Part shown: positions 1 to 5,292 of the stretch, piece by piece
How the letters are laid out: each line of letters starts with the position of its first letter
How positions within the stretch are numbered: the first letter of the stretch is position 1
Virus record (IMG/VR): IMGVR_UViG_3300032282_000731
Span: 1 to 31,168 of that record
Source of the DNA: a virus
Reading direction: 5' to 3' (one strand)
DNA: 31,168 nt
Translations under genes and position numbers: made by a program
The notes under the pieces: generated by a model
What the model was told of the DNA's origin: nothing
The model's database searches: none
What the model saw: only the letters and a program-made list of their open reading frames with translations

Positions 1-176
1 CTAGGTCTTGGTCTGGGTCTGCGTCTGGGTCTTGGTCTGGGTCTTGGTCTTGGTCTGGGTCTAGGTCTAGGTCTTGGTCTGGGTCTGCGTCTGGGTCTTG
101 GTCTGTGTCTTGGTCTTGGTCTGGGTCTAGGTCTAGGTCTGGGTCTAGGTCTTGGTCTGGGTCTGGGGCTAGATAA
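1..176 (+). CDS. Ser-X dipeptide-repeat protein, copy A (5' end outside window)
   Basis: The reading frame is open from the window edge (first full codon at 3) to a TAA at 174-176, so the start is missing. Nearly every second codon is TCT (Ser). The codon between is GGG, AGG or TGG, with rare GCG and GTG, giving runs such as SRSGSWSGS. The other two plus frames are broken by TAG inside TCTAGG units, so this is the only usable frame. The end matches that of copy B (both finish Gly-Ala-Arg-stop), and a 15-base spacer leads into copy B. I do not recognise the family. The protein would be disordered, positively charged and rich in Trp. It could be a nucleic-acid or membrane-interacting peptide, but nothing in the sequence decides this. 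Confidence 0.55.
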   Translation, partial: RSWSGSASGSWSGSWSWSGSRSRSWSGSASGSWSVSWSWSGSRSRSGSRSWSGSGAR

Positions 177-178
177 AA

Positions 179-254
179 CAGAAAGTTCCTTATGCAAAAA
201 AACTCTCGTTTTAAAAAAGTAGCATTGATGTCGTCTGGGTCTAGGTCTGGGTCT
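179..254 (+). repeat. 76-bp direct repeat, first copy (second at 419-494)
   Basis: Positions 179-254 and 419-494 are identical as read by eye, offset by 240 bases. The repeat covers the 13 bases before the start codon, the conserved 15-codon leader and the first repeat units of copies B and C. Identity in both the spacer and the leader points to a recent tandem duplication or to gene conversion. Confidence 0.9.
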
Positions 255-416
255 GAGACTTGGTCTGGGTCTGGGTCTAGGTCTAGGTCTGGGTCTATGT
301 CTGGGTATTGGTCTTGGTCTAGGGCTGCATCCAGGTCTAAGTCTAGGTCTGGGTCTTGGTCTAAGTCTAGGTCTGGGTCTTGGTCTGGGTCTTGGACTGG
401 GTCTGGGGCTAGATAG
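192..416 (+). CDS. Ser-X dipeptide-repeat protein, copy B
   Basis: This 74-aa protein has a conserved basic leader, MQKNSRFKKVALMSS, followed by about 58 residues in which Ser alternates with Gly, Arg, Trp or Lys. A few changes break the pattern (Glu-Thr near residue 22, Tyr, Ala). The leader and its upstream bases are repeated exactly 240 bases downstream in copy C, so the gene is one unit of a tandem duplication. No strong ribosome site is visible; the bases before ATG are CAGAAAGTTCCTT. A frame kept open through hexamer repeats, with the same start context twice, supports real coding. The function is unknown. The composition recalls eukaryotic RS domains only superficially. An alternative is that the DNA repeat itself is what is selected. 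Confidence 0.6.
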   Translation: MQKNSRFKKVALMSSGSRSGSETWSGSGSRSRSGSMSGYWSWSRAASRSKSRSGSWSKSRSGSWSGSWTGSGAR

Positions 417-418
417 AT

Positions 419-494
419 CAGAAAGTTCCTTATGCAAAAAAACTCTCGTTTTAAAAAAGTAGCATTGATGTCGTCTGGGTCTAGGTCTGGGTCT
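419..494 (+). repeat. 76-bp direct repeat, second copy
   Basis: Second copy of the repeat at 179-254. It contains the start of Ser-X copy C. The two copies diverge just after this block, where copy B reads Glu-Thr and copy C reads Arg-Ser. Confidence 0.9.
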
Positions 495-578
495 AGGTCT
501 AAGTCTAAGTCTAAGTCTAAGTCTAAGTCTGGGTCTTGGTCTGGGTCTAGGTCTTGGTCTAGGTCTTGGTCTAGATAG
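432..578 (+). CDS. Ser-X dipeptide-repeat protein, copy C (short)
   Basis: This 48-aa gene begins with the same leader as copy B (MQKNSRFKKVALMSS) and ends at TAG 576-578. Its repeat part is shorter and has a block of five Lys-Ser pairs (AAGTCT units), then Gly-Ser, Trp-Ser and Arg-Ser pairs, ending in Arg. The Lys block is absent from the visible parts of A and B, so the copies share the leader but differ in repeat length and in the X residue. That is the pattern expected from slippage or recombination between units, with selection keeping the frame. Function is not recognised. It is followed by a 10-bp palindrome (CTTAATTAAG, 590-599) and the next gene. Confidence 0.55.
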   Translation: MQKNSRFKKVALMSSGSRSGSRSKSKSKSKSKSGSWSGSRSWSRSWSR

Positions 579-620
579 AACAACGATTAACTTAATTAAG
601 CAAAATAAAGGAAACATAAA

Positions 621-794
621 ATGACTGTATATCTATGTCGGTATCGTATTAAGGGACGGTTGGTAGAAGAAGACGTTACTGCTTCGTCTCCCTTTCAAGC
701 TCAGAGAATCGTTGAGGCCAAGTTCGCCGGATCCGATTTCAAATGGGCAACGTTGCCTAATCCCAGTCAAAACTGTATTCGTTGGATGCGCTAA
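621..794 (+). CDS. Small hypothetical phage protein (57 aa)
   Basis: The start at 621 has a good ribosome site, AAAGGAA, about eight bases upstream, and the frame ends at TAA 792-794. The protein begins MTVYLCRYRIKGRLVEEDV and continues with a segment rich in Ala, Gln and Glu (SSPFQAQRIVEAKF), ending in a Trp-containing tail. The pattern of a beta strand and turn followed by an amphipathic helix resembles small conserved proteins of T4-like marine phages that start with a YRIKG-type strand, but I cannot assign a family. It lies between the Ser-X genes and the tRNA cluster on the same strand. Codon use looks ordinary for this genome, unlike the repeat genes before it. Confidence 0.65.
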   Translation: MTVYLCRYRIKGRLVEEDVTASSPFQAQRIVEAKFAGSDFKWATLPNPSQNCIRWMR

Positions 795-935
795 ATAGTA
801 TTTGAGTTTGTCCTTGCGAATAACCTCATAGTAGAGGGATATCGGATAGTAGCTGATCCTCCGAGCTCAGTGTCAGTGAAAATAATTAGCAGAGTGTGGG
901 AATGACTTCCACCGACAAGGACAATACCAGAATTC
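795..935 (+). other. Non-coding gap before tRNA cluster, possible structured RNA
   Basis: No open frame of note is present. A 9-bp inverted repeat, TTGTCCTTG (808-816) and CAAGGACAA (916-924), encloses about 100 bases. Inside are smaller stems: CCTC/GAGG (824-837), GGAT/ATCC (844-859) and a bulged hairpin at 896-912 (GTGG-g-AA with TTCCAC). This could fold as a multi-branched RNA. It is not a recognisable tRNA because no T-loop motif is present. It may be a processed leader of the tRNA transcript or a small RNA. Confidence 0.3.
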
Positions 936-1011
936 GCCGATGTAGCTCAATTGGCAGAGCGGCAGTTTTGTACACTGCATGTTGGAGGTTCAATTCCTCT
1001 CGTCGGCTCCA
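936..1011 (+). tRNA. tRNA-Thr (anticodon UGU)
   Basis: Full cloverleaf: acceptor GCCGATG (936-942) pairs with CGTCGGC (1001-1007), with one G-T pair. The D stem is GCTC/GAGC and the anticodon stem is GCAGT/ACTGC. The loop TTTGTAC gives anticodon TGT (969-971). The T arm is GGAGG-TTCAATT-CCTCT. The discriminator is T and CCA is encoded (1009-1011). It reads ACA codons. Confidence 0.95.
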
Positions 1012-1016
1012 AATCT

Positions 1017-1090
1017 GCGACTGTGGTATAGAGGTTGTGCCCTGGCCTTCCAAGTCAGAGACGTGGGATCGTTTCCCACCAGTCGCTCCA
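1017..1090 (+). tRNA. tRNA-Gly (anticodon UCC)
   Basis: Acceptor GCGACTG (1017-1023) pairs with CAGTCGC (1080-1086). The anticodon stem is CTGGC/GTCAG, and the loop CTTCCAA gives anticodon TCC (1049-1051). The discriminator is T, as usual for bacterial tRNA-Gly, and CCA is encoded (1088-1090). Only five bases separate it from tRNA-Thr. It reads GGA, a common Gly codon in the structural genes here. Confidence 0.93.
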
Positions 1091-1097
1091 ACTATAT

Positions 1098-1172
1098 CGG
1101 GGAGTATGTCAGCGGTAGACGGCGTGCTTTGGGAGCATGAGGTCGGAGGTTCGATCCCTCTCTCCCCGACCA
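1098..1172 (+). tRNA. tRNA-Pro (anticodon UGG)
   Basis: Acceptor CGGGGAG (1098-1104) pairs with CTCCCCG (1162-1168). The C1-G72 pair with A73 is the bacterial tRNA-Pro identity signature. The anticodon stem is CGTGC/GCATG, and the loop TTTGGGA gives TGG (1130-1132) with G at position 37. The T arm contains GGTTCGATCC. CCA is encoded (1170-1172). Seven bases separate it from tRNA-Gly. Confidence 0.95.
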
Positions 1173-1176
1173 AAAT

Positions 1177-1202
1177 TTGACTTTAGATAATATAGTATAA
1201 TA
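1177..1202 (+). promoter_or_regulatory. Candidate sigma70-like early promoter for rnh
   Basis: TATAAT (1196-1201) lies six bases before the rnh ATG. A TTGACT (1177-1182) lies only 13 bases upstream of it, too close for a standard -35 box, so the element may act through the extended AATATAGTATAATA sequence (1189-1202). The same 14 bases occur before gene 45. No Shine-Dalgarno sequence separates the -10 box and ATG. Confidence 0.45.
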
Positions 1203-1207
1203 TTAAT

Positions 1208-2038
1208 ATGCCTATTCTAGTGGATTTGAATCAGGTTGTTATCTCTAACCTGATGCAGCAAATAAATATCACCAAAAACGAACAGGTCGAAGAAGCCTTT
1301 CTTCGACACATGATTCTAAACTCTTTGCGTTCCTTTAAGAACAAGTTCGGCGAAGAGTATGGCGATATGGTCATTTGTAATGACACCACCAACTATTGGC
1401 GCAAGAAGATCTTTCCTTATTACAAAGCCAATCGAAAGAAGTCTCGAGACAATTCAATCTTTGATTGGAATGTCATCTTTCAGATCTTGAACAAGATCAA
1501 GGACGAGATTCGAGATAACTTTCCCTACCGTTATATCTCTGTTGCTTCGTGCGAAGCAGACGACATCATCGCCACTCTTACTAAGAAGTCTTGTAAAGAA
1601 GAAAAGGTTCTTATAGTGTCTGGTGACAAAGACTTCGTTCAGCTATTCAAGTATCCCAACGTCAAACAATATTCTCCTGTTCAAAAGAAGTTCGTAGAGG
1701 AATCCGATCCCGTTGAATTCTTACGACAAAAGTGTATCTATGGTGATGCCGGAGACGGAGTTCCTAATATTGCATCCGATGATGATACGTTTGCCACAGG
1801 CAGAAGACAGGGACGGGTGACTCAAAAGTTGATTGAACAGATGCAATCTAATCCCAGAATCAAACAGAACTGGGAAAGAAACCTGCGACTGATCTCCTTT
1901 GAGTACATCCCTCCCGAAATAGAGGAAGCAATTCTGTTGGCATACAACGAACCGATTCAGGGGTCTCATAAGAAGTTATATTCCTATCTGATAAATAATA
2001 AGATGAAAGTCCTTTTGACTGCATATGGAGAATTTTAA
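1208..2038 (+). CDS. rnh: RNase H / 5'-3' exonuclease (T4 Rnh-like)
   Basis: This 276-aa protein belongs to the FEN/5'-nuclease family. In T4, Rnh (305 aa) removes RNA primers from lagging-strand fragments. Visible motifs are the N-terminal LVDLN with the metal ligand Asp6, the acidic cluster CEADDII (residues 115-121; Glu116, Asp118, Asp119), VSGDKDF (137-143) and the helix-three-turn-helix region GDAGDGVPNI (179-188). The bridge region around residues 66-80 is rich in Lys and Arg (RKKIFPYYKANRKK). It stands first in the replication block, directly after the tRNAs, and its stop overlaps the next start as TAATG. No Shine-Dalgarno sequence precedes ATG 1208; a TATAAT box sits six bases upstream. 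The assignment is firm at family level. Confidence 0.93.
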   Translation: MPILVDLNQVVISNLMQQINITKNEQVEEAFLRHMILNSLRSFKNKFGEEYGDMVICNDTTNYWRKKIFPYYKANRKKSRDNSIFDWNVIFQILNKIKDEIRDNFPYRYISVASCEADDIIATLTKKSCKEEKVLIVSGDKDFVQLFKYPNVKQYSPVQKKFVEESDPVEFLRQKCIYGDAGDGVPNIASDDDTFATGRRQGRVTQKLIEQMQSNPRIKQNWERNLRLISFEYIPPEIEEAILLAYNEPIQGSHKKLYSYLINNKMKVLLTAYGEF

Positions 2039-2475
2039 TGTCTTACTTGAAATCACCTGTTGAGATCTTACAACAAGCAAATGATATCGAAAACGTAAAG
2101 GAGCGAGCCGACTTTCTGCGACCTCATATGAGACCAGTGATGCGTGTTCTTCTTGCGTGCGTCTATAACGAGAATATCAAGTTCCCTGACTATTCAGACG
2201 TGAAGTATAAAGTGTTGAAGAATCCTAGAGGAATCGTCGATACAACATTAGACCACGAGGCACGTAGACTGTATATCTTTACAGATTCTGCTCAACTTCC
2301 ACTTCAACGTAAGAAAGCCAAACTGATTCAGATCCTGGAAGGTTTACACGAAGAAGAATCTGATCTTCTATTCAATTACATTGTCAAGAAGAAACTGCCA
2401 TGGTCTAAGATCACTCACTCGTTCATCACAAAATCTTTCCCTGAAATATTGAATTCAAATATTGCGCCTCGGTGA
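2038..2475 (+). CDS. Conserved T4-like phage protein (DUF6433-like)
   Basis: The start codon overlaps the rnh stop (TAATG), so the two genes are probably translationally coupled. The 145-aa product is mostly helical: an N-terminal region ending in LRPHMRPVMRVLLACVYNENIKF, then a middle part (YKVLKNPRGI...) and a C-terminal part that ends FITKSFPEIL. Proteins of this shape sit between the nuclease gene and the sliding clamp gene in T4-like cyanophages, and I associate them with DUF6433 from memory. No catalytic motif is visible. The position suggests a replication accessory role, but that is only inference. Confidence 0.75.
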   Translation: MSYLKSPVEILQQANDIENVKERADFLRPHMRPVMRVLLACVYNENIKFPDYSDVKYKVLKNPRGIVDTTLDHEARRLYIFTDSAQLPLQRKKAKLIQILEGLHEEESDLLFNYIVKKKLPWSKITHSFITKSFPEILNSNIAPR

Positions 2476-2491
2476 AAAATATAGTATAATA
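2462..2491 (+). promoter_or_regulatory. Candidate promoter for gene 45
   Basis: TTGCGC (2462-2467) and TATAAT (2485-2490) are 17 bases apart, the classic spacing. The -10 box lies in AATATAGTATAATA (2478-2491), identical to the element before rnh. The first part overlaps the end of the upstream gene. The predicted start of transcription falls near 2497, at the ribosome site AGGAG (2496-2500). Confidence 0.5.
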
Positions 2492-2510
2492 GTATAGGAG
2501 CTAATTTATA

Positions 2511-3173
2511 ATGAAACTTGATTCGTTTACACATGCTGTTCTTTCTAACTTCTCTTCGATTAACAATTCGATTGTTATTTCTGAGGGAACTGAATTGCGA
2601 ACAATGCCTGAGAATAAGACTATTCTCGCCGAGGCGACTGTTCCTAATAACTTCGATAAGACCTTTGGTATCTACGATCTTCGTAAGTTACTTGGTTGTT
2701 TGTCGTTAACCAAAGACCCTGAGATCAAACTAGAAGATAAGCATCTTGAAATCTCTTCTGGGGATAACAAGATCAAGTACCTTTATACGGAGCCTTCTCG
2801 TATTGTGAGTCCGTCGAAGCGTATCAACCTCCCTTCTGCTGACGTTTCTTTCTCGCTGCCGTCTTCTATCTTGTCTGATATTCTAAAGGCATCGCAGGTT
2901 CTTTCTGTTGATGATCTTTGTATCACTTCGCAGAACGGAGAAGTTACAGTTACTGTGATGGATAAAACAGATCCAACATCAAATACTGCGTCGTTCTCAG
3001 TAACCGGAAGTGCCAAGGGAACGTTCAAAGCGTTCATGAAGATTGCTAACTTGAAGCTCATTACGGATGATTATGAAGTTAAGCTGTCATCGAAGGGTAT
3101 CTCTTTGTTTCAATCCAAGAACCACGACTTGAAGTATTACATTGCGGTTGAATCTGATTCGTCGTTTGAATAA
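2511..3173 (+). CDS. 45: DNA polymerase sliding clamp (gp45)
   Basis: This 220-aa protein (T4 gp45 has 228) is the trimeric processivity clamp. In T4 it tethers gp43 polymerase to DNA and also contacts gp33 and gp55 to activate late promoters. The sequence shows a repeated beta-alpha pattern, with features such as TFGIYDLRKLLGCLSL near residues 50-65 and a C-terminal strand ending DLKYYIAVESD. There is a clear ribosome site, AGGAG, ten bases before ATG. It is followed by the two clamp-loader genes in the standard T4 order 45-44-62-regA. If late control works as in T4, this gene links the plus-strand replication arm to the NATAAATA promoters of the minus-strand arm. Confidence 0.93.
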   Translation: MKLDSFTHAVLSNFSSINNSIVISEGTELRTMPENKTILAEATVPNNFDKTFGIYDLRKLLGCLSLTKDPEIKLEDKHLEISSGDNKIKYLYTEPSRIVSPSKRINLPSADVSFSLPSSILSDILKASQVLSVDDLCITSQNGEVTVTVMDKTDPTSNTASFSVTGSAKGTFKAFMKIANLKLITDDYEVKLSSKGISLFQSKNHDLKYYIAVESDSSFE

Positions 3174-3201
3174 CCTGTTGTCCTGATAAGGAACCTATAT
3201 T

Positions 3202-4143
3202 ATGTTTGAGAACTCTTTGTGGGTCGAAAAATATCGGCCGCAAGTGATTAATGATTGTATTCTACCTGAAGATCTGAAGAAGTCGTTTACTAAGTTCGTA
3301 GAGAACAACGACATTCCCAATATGATTCTTACAGGAAAGCCAGGAATGGGTAAGACTACCATTGCCAAGGCATTGTGCAATGAGATGTCGTGCGATTTCA
3401 TTGTCATTAATGGATCTGACGAAAGCGGGATCGATGTCCTTCGTAATAAGATTAAGTCGTTTGCGTCGACCGTTTCGTTATCCGGTGGGTTGAAGGTTGT
3501 TATTATCGATGAGGCGGATCATCTCAACCCTCAGTCTACTCAACCTGCCATGCGTAACTTTATGGAGGAGTTCTCAAACAATTGTAGGTTCATTCTAACT
3601 TGTAATTATCGGCGCAAGATCATCGAGCCGTTAATTTCTCGATGTACAGTATTCGAATTCAGCATCCCTTCTTCTCAGAAACCCAAAATTGCAACGTCTT
3701 TATTAAAACGTATTAGTAAGATTCTGGAGACAGAGGGTGTTGAATTCGATAAGAAGGTGGTTGCGGAAGTCATTATGAAGTTCTTTCCTGACTTCCGCAA
3801 AACCATCTCTGAGTTCCAGAGGTATTCAACACAGAACGGAAAGATCGACGTTGGATTGCTGTCTTCTATTCAGGATGTATCAGTCAAAGAATTGATTGAC
3901 AATTTGAAGAAGAAAGATTTCGCTGGTATGCGTAAGTGGGTCAACGAGAATCTAGACAGCGATCCAACACAAATCATCCGTGTACTGTTCGATTCTATAG
4001 AGGATCATCTTCAACCTGCTTCTATCCCTCAGGCTATCATTATTCTTGCTGACTATTCATACAAATCTGCGTTCGTGGCAGACCACGAATTAAATTTGTC
4101 GGCTATGTTGATTATGTTGATGGCTGAATGTTTGTGGAAATAA
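3202..4143 (+). CDS. 44: Clamp loader large subunit, AAA+ ATPase (gp44)
   Basis: This 313-aa protein (T4 gp44: 319 aa) uses ATP to open and load the gp45 clamp, working as a 4:1 complex with gp62. Visible motifs are WVEKYRP at the N-terminus, Walker A GKPGMGKTT (residues 45-53), Walker B IIDEAD (101-106), sensor 1 in LTCN (132-135) and the SRC motif (146-148) that supplies the arginine finger. The C-terminal half is the helical collar domain. The ribosome site AAGGA lies about ten bases before ATG. Only one base separates its stop from the gp62 start, so the two subunits are probably translated together. Confidence 0.96.
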   Translation: MFENSLWVEKYRPQVINDCILPEDLKKSFTKFVENNDIPNMILTGKPGMGKTTIAKALCNEMSCDFIVINGSDESGIDVLRNKIKSFASTVSLSGGLKVVIIDEADHLNPQSTQPAMRNFMEEFSNNCRFILTCNYRRKIIEPLISRCTVFEFSIPSSQKPKIATSLLKRISKILETEGVEFDKKVVAEVIMKFFPDFRKTISEFQRYSTQNGKIDVGLLSSIQDVSVKELIDNLKKKDFAGMRKWVNENLDSDPTQIIRVLFDSIEDHLQPASIPQAIIILADYSYKSAFVADHELNLSAMLIMLMAECLWK

Positions 4144-4144
4144 T

Positions 4145-4528
4145 ATGCCAGAACTCGGGGATATTCTAAAATCCATTAATCAGACCAAAGATCACGATCT
4201 ACTCGATGAGTATAATCAAGGGGACTATGTCCCCTTTGTCATCAATCGTACCATGTCGTTTCACGTAGATACTATTCTGGCAGCGAACGAGTTAAATCAA
4301 CGTCCTGGATTAGACAAGAGAATTCAGTATAAATACTACCTGAACGCAGTCAGGAAGAAGTATCGATATTCTCCATGGTTGAAGTATAAGCTGCCGTCTG
4401 ATGTGCAGCTGATCAAAGATTATTATGGCTACTCTACCAAGAGAGCCAAAGAAGTTCTTCCACTGTTTTCTAAAGATGATTTGGCGCACATTAAAGCCGA
4501 ATTGGATAAAGGTGGAATAAAGAAATGA
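4145..4528 (+). CDS. 62: Clamp loader small subunit (gp62)
   Basis: This 127-aa protein starts one base after gene 44 and ends in an ATGA overlap with regA. Position and sequence (PELGDILKSINQTKDHDL near the start, RKKYRYSPWLKYKLPSD around residues 70-86) mark it as the small clamp-loader subunit that bridges the gp44 ring. It is clearly shorter than T4 gp62 (187 aa), as I also expect for marine T4-like relatives. An 8-bp hairpin lies at 4218-4236 in its 5' third. A TATAAATA at 4328-4335 inside the gene has no start codon at the usual distance and is probably chance. Confidence 0.85.
   Translation: MPELGDILKSINQTKDHDLLDEYNQGDYVPFVINRTMSFHVDTILAANELNQRPGLDKRIQYKYYLNAVRKKYRYSPWLKYKLPSDVQLIKDYYGYSTKRAKEVLPLFSKDDLAHIKAELDKGGIKK
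4218..4236 (+). repeat. 8-bp hairpin inside gene 62
   Basis: AAGGGGAC (4218-4225) and GTCCCCTT (4229-4236) are perfect inverted repeats with a three-base TAT loop. The stem is GC-rich. A short TTT overlaps its 3' side, but there is no real U-tract, so it is a weak candidate for pausing or attenuation. Confidence 0.6.
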
Positions 4529-4932
4529 TTGATTCTTTGATCGAAGTAACACTGGAATCAAGAGACGATTTCCTAAAGGTAAAGGAAACTCTTACTCGTA
4601 TTGGTATTGCGTCTAATAAGGATAGGAAACTGTATCAGTCTTGTCACATTCTACACAAGCGTGGCAATTATTATATCGTCCACTTTAAAGAATTATTCGC
4701 TCTAGATGGTCGCGCGGCAACCCTTGACGAGTCAGATATTGCTCGTCGTAATTCGATCGCGAGACTACTCCAAGAGTGGGGATTGTGTAACATTGTTGGA
4801 AAGGAAGGCGACACATACCCTTCCAAGATGCAAGTGTTCTGTCCCTATAATAAGATTAAGATATTATCCTTTGACGAAAAGGATAGCTGGGAACTAGTTT
4901 CTAAGTACTCTATAGGCAAAAAGAAGTTCTAG
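4525..4932 (+). CDS. regA: Translational repressor RegA
   Basis: The start overlaps the gp62 stop in ATGA, so translation is probably coupled. The 135-aa protein (T4 RegA: 122 aa) begins MIDSLIEVTLESRDDFLKVKETLTRIGIAS, a typical RegA N-terminus. It contains LYQSCHILHKRGNYYIVHFKELFALDG (about residues 34-60) and the helix-rich stretch RRNSIARLLQEWGL. In T4, RegA binds the initiation regions of early mRNAs, including those of genes 44 and 45, and blocks translation. The gene order 45-44-62-regA is conserved. The C-terminal tail here is slightly longer and ends in Lys-Lys-Lys-Phe. Confidence 0.94.
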   Translation: MIDSLIEVTLESRDDFLKVKETLTRIGIASNKDRKLYQSCHILHKRGNYYIVHFKELFALDGRAATLDESDIARRNSIARLLQEWGLCNIVGKEGDTYPSKMQVFCPYNKIKILSFDEKDSWELVSKYSIGKKKF

Positions 4933-4935
4933 CTT

Positions 4936-5292
4936 ATGTATAGGCCAACTGTTAGGGGTGTGAAAAGAAATTACACACAACTTAATAGAACTGTCTTTAA
5001 CGGAGAGTTACCGCCTTCTTCCGAGGTTGTGTTTGAAGTTAAGTGCGGATTGCCTACAGACTGGTGGGCATATTGCGAGTACAAAGATAAACAATTTTAT
5101 ATTAAACTACGGCCCAATTATACCAATCGTAAATTCTTCATTACCATCTTAGCCCATGAAATGGTCCATGTGTGGGAGCAGATAAACTACTCCCGGATGA
5201 CACATGGACCACGTTTCTTCGAGATGAAAGAGGCGTTTGCCGAACACGGCCTGGATCTATTTACAGGATACGACGACAAGCAGTTTATTTAG
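4936..5292 (+). CDS. SprT-like zinc metallopeptidase
   Basis: This 118-aa protein carries HEMVH (residues 74-78; zinc ligands His74 and His78, catalytic Glu75) and a downstream MTHGPRF with the probable third ligand His90. That is the minimal SprT/Spartan catalytic core, without the C-terminal zinc ribbon or DNA-binding region of cellular relatives. Spartan proteases cut proteins crosslinked to DNA; a role in clearing DNA-bound proteins during phage replication would fit the neighbours, but this is inference. It begins three bases after regA. Its last eight bases overlap the end of the convergent minus-strand gene. A long hairpin (5162-5211) covers the coding region of the metal motif. Confidence 0.85.
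   Translation: MYRPTVRGVKRNYTQLNRTVFNGELPPSSEVVFEVKCGLPTDWWAYCEYKDKQFYIKLRPNYTNRKFFITILAHEMVHVWEQINYSRMTHGPRFFEMKEAFAEHGLDLFTGYDDKQFI
5162..5211 (+). repeat. Long hairpin spanning the SprT zinc motif
   Basis: TGGTCCATGTGT (5162-5173) and ACACATGGACCA (5200-5211) form a perfect 12-bp stem. An inner stem GGGAG (5174-5178) pairs with CTCCC (5190-5194) around an 11-base loop, leaving a five-base bulge (5195-5199). The outer stem encodes Val-His-Val of the HExxH region on one side and Thr-His-Gly-Pro with the third ligand on the other. It lies about 75 bases before the convergent gene ends. Confidence 0.75.

Larger units (their letters stand above)
1..575 (+). repeat. Degenerate TCTNGG hexamer arrays
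   Basis: Three arrays (about 1-173, 233-413 and 473-575) are built of the 6-base unit TCTNGG, where N is A, G or T, with AAG variants in the last array. The plus strand therefore carries GG or GGG about every six bases, like telomeric repeats. The unit is in register with the codons of the three Ser-X genes. Confidence 0.9.

Noticed and set aside
1-578. CRISPR array or tandem-repeat origin as explanation of the left-edge repeats
   Set aside because: Units are 6 bases without spacers, so this is not CRISPR. An origin role cannot be excluded, but three in-frame genes with a shared leader make protein coding the simpler reading.
886-1180. Open frames on both strands over the tRNA cluster
   Set aside because: They cover three complete tRNA genes and have no ribosome site; coding here would be an artefact of tRNA sequence.
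1177-1201. TTGACT/TATAAT as a standard sigma70 promoter pair
   Set aside because: The two boxes are only 13 bases apart; I keep the -10 box and its extended element but do not claim a standard -35.
4218-4236. Hairpin in gene 62 as an intrinsic terminator
   Set aside because: The stem is strong but only three T follow, and genes 62 and regA are overlapped and must be co-transcribed.
4328-4335. Plus-strand TATAAATA inside gene 62
   Set aside because: No start codon lies at five to twenty bases and the nearest gene, regA, starts about 190 bases away; chance matches to this AT-rich box are expected several times in a window of this size.
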